DNA of 13,112 nt from NCBI GenBank assembly GCA_945912085.1, contig CAMEBJ010000016.1:1-13112 (forward strand), in the 5' to 3' direction. Positions within the stretch are counted from its first letter, which is position 1. Each line of letters begins with the position of its first letter. Shown piece after piece: positions 7,758-13,112 of this stretch. This DNA comes from an uncultured Bacteroidales bacterium. Its GTDB lineage: Bacteria > Bacteroidota > Bacteroidia > Bacteroidales > UBA932. A program made the translations under genes and the position numbers. The notes under the pieces were generated by a model. The model was given only the letters and a program-made list of their open reading frames with translations. It was not told the DNA's origin and did not search any database.

Positions 7758-10085
7758 ATGAACAATAAAATGAAAACCACGACATTGATTAAATCGCTCT
7801 GTGCGATTACACTTTCAGGACTGCTTGCAGTCTGTTGTTCAAAACCTGAACCGGAACCGGAAAAACCGGAAAAACCGGAAACACCCGAGGTACCGGTTAT
7901 CGGAGAAACGGTCACATTTGAGATAACCGCCGAAGGAGACTGGACAGACGGTGACATAATCGGCCTGAGACTGCCTGCAGGTAAATCCTTGAATGTTCCG
8001 GCATCCTACAAGGACGGCAAATTCACCGCTCAGGTTCAGACCCCGGAGGAAGGGGCACAGGTTCTTGCTTACTATCCTTACAGTGAGATTGCCGCTGACG
8101 GAAATTTCATCCTTGAATTGCCTGCTGCCGTGACAGGGGAAGAGGATCTTCCGGATGCAATGACAGCAGTTCCCGCATCAATCTCCAAGGTGGAGGAGAC
8201 CATTGGAGTGAATCTGGTGTTCCAGAAAGTAGCCGGAGCAGTGGAATTCAGCCTCAAAGACGCCACAGATGGCAGCACACTCACAGGAAAGAGTGTCAGG
8301 AAACTGACCATAACCTCGGATTCCGACATTGCCGGTAAATTCGCTGTCAGCATAAATGACGGGAATGTCACCCCGGCCGAGGGCGTAAAGACAGTTACAA
8401 TCACTCCTGCGGAAGGTACGGTTTTTGGAGACGGGTCTCTGACATTCCGCATTGCAGCCGTACCCGGCAACTGGTCAGGTTCAGTAAAGGTCCAGACCGA
8501 GGTTTCAGAACAAGAATTCACTGTCAGCGGACTGAATGTCAGCGCCGGGGAAACCGCAACGGCGACATTGGACTACACCGTGGCGTACAAGCCTTACACC
8601 GGTATCACTTCCGCAGAGGACTGGAACGCATTCATTGCAGCCCTCATTGCAGGAGACATCTCCGCTTTCGTCAATCCTGAGACATCCGAGGTGGATTTGA
8701 ATGCCGACATCGAATTCGAACTTCAGCCGGAATTTCCTGTCGATGCAGAAAACAACCCGGCAGTGTTCAGCGGAGTGCTCAACGGAAACGGGAAAACCCT
8801 TACCTGCCAGGCATTCACCCGTCCACTTTTCAGCGAAATAGGAGAGGCGGGCATAGTCAAGGACCTCACCATCAGGGGTTCATTCACGTCCCTGGCCAAT
8901 GCAGGAGAAGCTGGAAACGCCACTATAACCAAGGTCAACAAGGGTCATATTCTGAGATGTTCCAACTACACTGACACAGAGTTGTCCGTGAAAGCATCCA
9001 CAATTTTCGGAACTATTGCGGCACAGAACGGTGGTACGATTGAAGAGTGCAGGAACTACGGCAGCATCAAAATTTCTGCAGCAATGGGGTCATCAGTTGC
9101 AGGAGGATATTACGGTGGAGGAATAAGTGCCATCGGACACACTGTCGAGGGCCCCGGTACTTCATCTGACGGATCATTGAACATTACCGCCAACTGCCGG
9201 CCTGGCAAATTCGTAAAATGCGAGAATCACGGAAACATCGAAATCTACACCACTGGAGGAGCCGCACCTATCAAATCAGGTTTCGGAGGCATCTGCGGAG
9301 TTGTATATCTCGACGATGTGAGATTTGAAAACTGCACCAACACAGGCAACATCACAAGGCAGGACGGAGGAGCTGCATCATCGCAATATTTCTCCGCAGT
9401 CGGAGGAATCCTCGGAAGGTCAGCTGCCACGGCAGTCTTTGCAAATACCTACGGGGCGGTGGATGCCAACGCCACGACCAACGGCTACTACACAGTCATC
9501 AAGAACTGCAGCAACAGCGGAAGACTCATCAACTACTGCCGTCACTCAACAGGAGTCACCACGACCGACACCGGAGCCAGAAAGGACGGGACAGGAGGAA
9601 TCGTAGGAATCATCTGCGGAAAGAACAAAACAGCTGAGATTACTGACTGCTCCAACACTGGTGATGTCCTCACAGGCTGGTCGGCAGTCTCTTCGGGAGT
9701 TTCCGGAGGAATTGCAGGAACAGCCAACAACACCAGGATTTCAGGATGCTCCAGCAAGGCTGTTGTCGGAGGAGAATCAAGCAACCCTCTTGGAGCAGCC
9801 GGCGGAATCGTCGGGTTAGCATTCTCAGACGTGACAGTTTCAGGAGCGAAGGCATCCAACAACATCAAGATTTACACCGCCTCCAAAAAGACCACCTACT
9901 GGGGACTCTGCTTCGGAATCATTATAACCTCGGCTTCAATCGAATCCGGTTCTGATTTCAGTGGCAGCAGTGTCTCTGTCGCAGATGCGGAGCAGAGCAT
10001 CAATGCGGACAATTTCGCCACATACCTGACCTCAGGCTCAGGAAAGGCCGCCACGGTAGCCGAAGGGGGAGCAATATTCAGATAG
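7758..10085 (+). CDS. Large lipoprotein: Pro-Glu linker, fimbrillin-like domain, GLUG-type repeat beta-helix
   Basis: Putative surface adhesin or glycan-binding protein of 775 residues. The signal peptide ends L-L-A-V-C-C-S-K, so Cys26 or Cys27 is the lipidated residue; a second in-frame ATG at 7770 (MKTTTLIK) would also give a good signal. A P-E-P-E-P-E-K-P-E-K-P-E linker (about 29-45) follows. Residues about 48-277 look like a fimbrillin/Mfa-type beta-sandwich (GDWTDGDIIGLRLP, AYYPYSEIA, TEVSEQEFTVSGLNVSAGE). The C-terminal half (about 390-750) is a right-handed beta-helix candidate. Motif C-x-N-x-G/T recurs with Cys at 401, 431, 488, 526, 584, 631 and 664 (last copy degenerate), interleaved with GGIxG at 510, 549, 613, 650 and 682, the GLUG pattern. 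No catalytic motif is visible. It could serve as a surface glycan-binding protein for this locus or as an adhesin; the domain calls are pattern-based. Confidence 0.82.
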   Translation: MNNKMKTTTLIKSLCAITLSGLLAVCCSKPEPEPEKPEKPETPEVPVIGETVTFEITAEGDWTDGDIIGLRLPAGKSLNVPASYKDGKFTAQVQTPEEGAQVLAYYPYSEIAADGNFILELPAAVTGEEDLPDAMTAVPASISKVEETIGVNLVFQKVAGAVEFSLKDATDGSTLTGKSVRKLTITSDSDIAGKFAVSINDGNVTPAEGVKTVTITPAEGTVFGDGSLTFRIAAVPGNWSGSVKVQTEVSEQEFTVSGLNVSAGETATATLDYTVAYKPYTGITSAEDWNAFIAALIAGDISAFVNPETSEVDLNADIEFELQPEFPVDAENNPAVFSGVLNGNGKTLTCQAFTRPLFSEIGEAGIVKDLTIRGSFTSLANAGEAGNATITKVNKGHILRCSNYTDTELSVKASTIFGTIAAQNGGTIEECRNYGSIKISAAMGSSVAGGYYGGGISAIGHTVEGPGTSSDGSLNITANCRPGKFVKCENHGNIEIYTTGGAAPIKSGFGGICGVVYLDDVRFENCTNTGNITRQDGGAASSQYFSAVGGILGRSAATAVFANTYGAVDANATTNGYYTVIKNCSNSGRLINYCRHSTGVTTTDTGARKDGTGGIVGIICGKNKTAEITDCSNTGDVLTGWSAVSSGVSGGIAGTANNTRISGCSSKAVVGGESSNPLGAAGGIVGLAFSDVTVSGAKASNNIKIYTASKKTTYWGLCFGIIITSASIESGSDFSGSSVSVADAEQSINADNFATYLTSGSGKAATVAEGGAIFR
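7845..7888 (+). repeat. Short CCGGAA / CCGGAAAAA tandem repeat encoding a Pro-Glu-Lys linker
   Basis: A run of 6- and 9-base units (CCTGAA, CCGGAA, CCGGAAAAA twice, CCGGAAACA, CCCGAG) encodes the P-E / P-E-K linker directly after the lipidated Cys of the fimbrillin-like protein. All units are multiples of three, so copy-number change would alter linker length without a frameshift. The linker would space the folded domains away from the outer membrane. Confidence 0.75.
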
Positions 10086-10088
10086 TGT

Positions 10089-11450
10089 ATGAAAGGCAGA
10101 AAAATAATATTTATCGTCACGGTTCTTGCGTTTTTCACAGGGTGCGGAAAGCAGTCCGCACCCGTGAATCGCCAGACCATCGACTCCGCTGAGATTGAGA
10201 AAGTACTTACCTTTGTCAGAGAGGCATCGGAAAAAGGATTGTATTGCACTTCACTTTCATCGACGGCCTACGGAACAGACATCGGGCTGTCGGACGGGAA
10301 AGTGTTCAAAATCTTCCAGACATTTCCAATCGTGGAGATGGATGCTGAAGGGATTCTTACCTGCAGAGGAAAGGACCTGGGCATCACCCTTGATGTACGA
10401 AGCACATGGTACGGAGCCCCGCAGACATCAGTCGGGGAAGACCGTGTCCTGGAAATCGAAGGAAAGAGAACCGAAGTGACATCAAGGGGAGCCGTTATCA
10501 TCGACTGCGGGAAATATCTGTATTTCTGCTTTGACGACGGGACCCTGGCATTGCCAAGCGAACTGAGGGAAAGGTTCAATCCTCCACTCCCCCGGGACAA
10601 AGGAATACTTAAAGTGCTTTTCGTCGGAAACAGTTTCAATGTGGACGCGACTGCGCACCTCCCGGGAATCCTTTCTGCCAACGGGACCAGACGGGTACTG
10701 ATGGGAAGGACCTATCACGGAGGTTGCACCCTCCCTCAGTACAATGAGAACTATTCCGCAGCAAACCACTGCTCCTACCGTGTCTGCCGTCCGGGAGAGG
10801 ATGACTGGGACGGTGATGAGGAATATGACACCAATCTCGAGTACGCAGTCAACGCGGAAGACTGGGACATCGTGACCTTTATGGAGTACACCGGAAACCA
10901 GTGCTGCTGGAGTTGGGACGCGACTGAGAAAGAGCACATAAACTCATTGATTGACAAAGTTTTTGCCGCACATCCCGACAAAAGGCCTACTGTAATGTTT
11001 ATGCTGACACAGACCTTTGCCGCCCAGTCCTCACTCGTCAGTACATATTTCGGAGGTGACCAGATGATGATGTATTCCACAATCACGGATTTTGCTTCAA
11101 AAGTCCTTGGGGACACCTGCATCGACGATGTGATTGCAACCGGCACGGCTGTACAGAGCCTCCGCACTTCCAGCCTCAATTCCGACAAGGCGCAGGATCT
11201 GAGCAGGGACGGTTTCCACCTCGATTACGGGGTAAGCCGGTATGCAGCGGCCTGTACCGTGTTCTACAACATTTTCGAACCTTGCCTCGGATTGAAACTG
11301 GACGGCAATGCCTACAGATACACGGAGAAAATCAACCTTTCAACCGCCCACTCGATTCCTGTTACGGACGCCAATGTGGGAATTTGCAGGCTAGCGGCAA
11401 GGGCCGCAACGGACAATCCTCTGGAAGTCACAGATTTAAGCAGATTTTAA
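10089..11450 (+). CDS. DUF4886-type SGNH hydrolase lipoprotein, probable carbohydrate esterase
   Basis: Predicted lipoprotein hydrolase of 453 residues that may deacylate the glycan. The signal peptide ends F-F-T-G-C, with Cys19 lipidated and followed by G-K-Q-S. Residues about 30-165 form an unassigned N-terminal module (IGLSDGKVFKIFQ, MDAEGILTCRGKDLGI, YLYFCFDDGTLALP) whose strand pattern suggests a small all-beta domain. The hydrolase begins at about 175: V-L-F-V-G-N-S-F-N puts the nucleophile at Ser182. HGGCTL (Gly211-Gly212) and Y-T-G-N-Q (Asn270) are candidates for the oxyanion-hole blocks, and R-D-G-F-H-L-D-Y-G supplies Asp374 and His377 of the triad. All the residues needed for activity seem present. 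It starts 3 bases after the previous stop and ends 1 base before the next start, so it is tightly coupled to both. Acetyl or other ester specificity is inference. Confidence 0.85.
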   Translation: MKGRKIIFIVTVLAFFTGCGKQSAPVNRQTIDSAEIEKVLTFVREASEKGLYCTSLSSTAYGTDIGLSDGKVFKIFQTFPIVEMDAEGILTCRGKDLGITLDVRSTWYGAPQTSVGEDRVLEIEGKRTEVTSRGAVIIDCGKYLYFCFDDGTLALPSELRERFNPPLPRDKGILKVLFVGNSFNVDATAHLPGILSANGTRRVLMGRTYHGGCTLPQYNENYSAANHCSYRVCRPGEDDWDGDEEYDTNLEYAVNAEDWDIVTFMEYTGNQCCWSWDATEKEHINSLIDKVFAAHPDKRPTVMFMLTQTFAAQSSLVSTYFGGDQMMMYSTITDFASKVLGDTCIDDVIATGTAVQSLRTSSLNSDKAQDLSRDGFHLDYGVSRYAAACTVFYNIFEPCLGLKLDGNAYRYTEKINLSTAHSIPVTDANVGICRLAARAATDNPLEVTDLSRF

Positions 11451-11451
11451 A

Positions 11452-12537
11452 ATGAAATTTCCAAAAGCATATCTCATTGTGGCAACATCTGTTGCCTTGT
11501 GGACCGGATGTTCAAAGGAAATTCCGGACAAAACGACCGTGGAGCAGGAAATTCCGGCAACCCGGGCCGAGGTGACAGTGGAAATTCCCTCGAACCTGAT
11601 TGCAAAGGAAACCGTCGTGCTGGAGAGTATGGAACTCCTGAACACTGTCGTTGTCTTCAACCCACCGAAGGCCTTGACGGAAAACATTTTCGTCAAACTG
11701 GAGACCGATCCCTTCACTGTTCCCGAAGGGGGACTGGAAATAGTTTTCACGACAGAAGACGGAAGGAAATTTTCCTCAAAGGCCCTTTCCGGAGCGGATG
11801 ATGCCGGGATGACAGTGGAAGCCGGAGAGAAGTTCAGCTTCTATGTACCGAGCGTGGACCCGTTTCTACCCTGCTCATTCCCAGTAGTCTTCCCCCTTGG
11901 CAGGAATCCGGACGCGAGGACGGGCTTCTACAACTACTCCGATGACCAGCCGGACTGGCGCAATCTCGGAATCTGGAGATGTTTCGATCAGAAACAGGCG
12001 TGGGCAAAATGGGTAAAAATGTCCGATCCGTCTCCAAGATTCAGTCAAATCAGGGAAATGGCCAACACAGGTGAAATCGGAAGCATAGGACTGAAAGGCA
12101 TCTGGACCGGGGACTATTTCGAATTTACTTTTCCCGTGGAGAATATCAAGGCGGGAAGCACGGTCTCATTCAACGCTCCGTTCTACGGGCGTCAGCAGCC
12201 CGTTTTCTGGACAGTGGAATGGCTTGACGGAGGAGAATGGAGGAGTGACACCTCCCTTGTGACGACCTGGGACGGTTCAACGACGCTGGAAGCCTCTTTT
12301 GCAACACGTCTCTACGGGGTGGTGATTGACTATAGCTTCACACTGGTTCATCCGATTGACAGAGGTGAACTCAAAATCCGTCTTGTCTGCACCGACGGCA
12401 GATACCAGGCTGACATATCAACCGGGACCGTCGTGAAGAGATCTCTACCATACAACAACGGCAGTGCGTACTATGCACCGTTCTACTTCTATTGCGAAGG
12501 CTCGGGAGTCAATGCCTTTACCTGGAATATCAACTAA
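11452..12537 (+). CDS. Lipoprotein of unknown function with fimbrillin-like tail and C-terminal beta-sandwich
   Basis: I do not recognise this 361-residue protein with confidence. The signal peptide ends L-W-T-G-C (Cys20) followed by S-K-E-I-P-D. A linker with three E-I-P blocks follows. Residues about 45-135 end in GGLEIVFTTEDGRKF...ALSG...VEAGEKFSFYVPSVD, the same strand-turn-strand pattern that closes the fimbrillin-like domain of the 775-residue lipoprotein two genes upstream, but shorter. The rest (about 140-361) is rich in aromatics and contains WTGDYFEFTFPVENIKAGSTV, YGRQQPVFWTVEWLDGGEW and a final FYFYCEGSGVNAFTWNIN. This pattern is what I expect of a jelly-roll or carbohydrate-binding sandwich in PUL-associated lipoproteins. 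It starts 1 base after the esterase stop. A surface glycan-binding (SusE/F-like position) role is plausible but unproven; no catalytic motif is seen. Confidence 0.8.
   Translation: MKFPKAYLIVATSVALWTGCSKEIPDKTTVEQEIPATRAEVTVEIPSNLIAKETVVLESMELLNTVVVFNPPKALTENIFVKLETDPFTVPEGGLEIVFTTEDGRKFSSKALSGADDAGMTVEAGEKFSFYVPSVDPFLPCSFPVVFPLGRNPDARTGFYNYSDDQPDWRNLGIWRCFDQKQAWAKWVKMSDPSPRFSQIREMANTGEIGSIGLKGIWTGDYFEFTFPVENIKAGSTVSFNAPFYGRQQPVFWTVEWLDGGEWRSDTSLVTTWDGSTTLEASFATRLYGVVIDYSFTLVHPIDRGELKIRLVCTDGRYQADISTGTVVKRSLPYNNGSAYYAPFYFYCEGSGVNAFTWNIN
11517..11588 (+). repeat. Three spaced GGAAATTCC motifs encoding repeated Glu-Ile-Pro
   Basis: GGAAATTCCGG occurs at 11517-11527 and 11547-11557, and GGAAATTCC again at 11580-11588, spaced 30 and 33 bases apart. 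They encode K-E-I-P, Q-E-I-P and V-E-I-P in the linker after the lipidated Cys. The blocks between them are only weakly alike, so this looks like an old degenerate tandem duplication of 10-11 codons. A protein-level explanation is simpler than a DNA-binding one, although each site is an interrupted palindrome (GGAA-N-TTCC). Confidence 0.5.
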
Positions 12538-12546
12538 TTTATATAT

Positions 12547-13112
12547 ATGAAAAAAATTCTTCTATCAACCATTTTGACGGCTCTGGTTCCTCTTGCCGCC
12601 TCCGCACAGGAAGTCAAGGCATACGAGGGAACAATCACAATGCCGACATATCTCCTTGATCCGGCGGAGAAAGCCCCTGTTTTCGAAAGGGACTGGTCTT
12701 ACCAAAGGGCAAAAAGAAGCGTTTATCCATATCCCCTCAACGACAATATGACGAGGGTGAAGAAAGACGTGACATACGATTGTCTGTATCTCGAAAATGA
12801 ATATGTAAAACTGTGCGTCCTTCCTGAAATAGGAGGAAGGCTCCTTTATGCCGTGGACAAGACCAACGGCTACGACATATTTTACCACAATGAGGGGGTG
12901 AAACCGGCGAACGTGGGAATGACGGGTGCCTGGATAAGCGGAGGAGTGGAATGGAATGCCTTCCACCATCACCGACAGACCAGCCATATCCCCTGCGACT
13001 GGAAAATAGAGACCTCGGACGACGGTTCCAAGACAATATGGATTGGTGAAACCGAGTACCGGCACAGGATGCAGTGGGCCATCGGCATAACCCTTCATCC
13101 GAAAAAGTCCGT
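12547..13112 (+). CDS. DUF5107 domain protein, secreted (3' partial)
   Basis: The open frame runs from ATG at 12547 to the window edge (188 complete codons, no stop). The product starts MKKILLSTILTALVPLAASA, a signal peptide with a likely signal peptidase I site after A-S-A before Q-E-V, and no lipobox, so periplasmic or secreted. From about residue 70 the sequence YLENEYVKLCVLPEIGGRL, DIFYHNEGVKPANVGMTG and AWISGGVEWNAFHHHRQTS matches the N-terminal DUF5107 domain, which to my knowledge groups with galactose-mutarotase-like sandwiches and is usually followed by TPR repeats in proteins of about 1,000 residues or more. The E-W-N-x-F-H-H-H-R cluster is the obvious candidate active or binding site. 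The gene follows the preceding lipoprotein gene after only 9 AT-rich bases, so it belongs to the same operon. Its biochemical activity is not known to me. Confidence 0.85.
   Translation, partial: MKKILLSTILTALVPLAASAQEVKAYEGTITMPTYLLDPAEKAPVFERDWSYQRAKRSVYPYPLNDNMTRVKKDVTYDCLYLENEYVKLCVLPEIGGRLLYAVDKTNGYDIFYHNEGVKPANVGMTGAWISGGVEWNAFHHHRQTSHIPCDWKIETSDDGSKTIWIGETEYRHRMQWAIGITLHPKKS

Noticed and set aside
10268..11188. Several antisense frames of 137-151 residues opposite the esterase gene
   Set aside because: They overlap one another and the coding strand with intact SGNH motifs; no independent evidence supports expression.
12565..13098. 177-residue antisense frame
   Set aside because: It lies opposite the DUF5107 frame, which has a signal peptide and family motifs; the antisense product shows no signal, domain or upstream start context.
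1..13112. Mobile elements, CRISPR array, tRNA or rRNA genes
   Set aside because: No transposase or integrase motifs, terminal inverted repeats, regularly spaced direct repeats with unique spacers, or tRNA/rRNA-like sequences were seen; coding sequence fills nearly the whole window.

Overview
The window is a stretch of a Bacteroidota (most likely Bacteroidales) polysaccharide utilization locus (PUL). The diagnosis rests on an adjacent SusC-like TonB-dependent receptor and SusD-like lipoprotein, followed on the same strand by secreted carbohydrate-active proteins. Five consecutive or near-consecutive products carry loose Bacteroidota-type lipoprotein signals (C-N-K, C-S-K, C-G-K after the lipobox), and starts lack clear Shine-Dalgarno sequences, as is usual in this phylum. 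The base composition is moderate (roughly half G+C by eye), higher than typical Bacteroides and closer to uncultured gut Bacteroidales or Rikenellaceae-like lineages. That placement is inference only.

Layout, all on the + strand: (1) 1-2928, SusC-like outer-membrane transporter, 5' truncated by the window edge; (2) 2950-4713, SusD-like glycan-binding lipoprotein; (3) 4718-6553, lipoprotein with a sialidase-type (BNR/Asp-box) beta-propeller plus a C-terminal CBM9-like domain; (4) 6620-7747, periplasmic clan GH-A (cellulase-like TIM barrel) glycoside hydrolase with a run of five in-frame start codons; (5) 7758-10085, large lipoprotein with a Pro-Glu linker, a fimbrillin-like domain and a GLUG-type beta-helix; (6) 10089-11450, lipoprotein SGNH hydrolase of the DUF4886 type; (7) 11452-12537, lipoprotein of unrecognised function with a fimbrillin-like tail and a beta-sandwich; (8) 12547-13112, start of a DUF5107 protein cut by the 3' edge. 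Intergenic gaps are 1 to 66 bases, so the whole window looks like one transcription unit. No stretch longer than 66 bases lacks a gene. I see no tRNA, rRNA, insertion sequence, CRISPR array, terminator or convincing promoter.

A working model (inference): surface lipoproteins (SusD, the propeller protein, and probably the two fimbrillin-like proteins) bind and trim a decorated glycan. SusC imports the oligosaccharides. The periplasmic GH-A enzyme, the SGNH esterase and the DUF5107 protein then remove side groups and finish depolymerisation. No regulator (hybrid two-component sensor, ECF sigma/anti-sigma, or SusR-like) lies in the window. The substrate cannot be read from the sequence. The enzyme set has no abundant, well-characterised polymer-specific family, which makes the locus a reasonable candidate for an uncharacterised glycan specificity.
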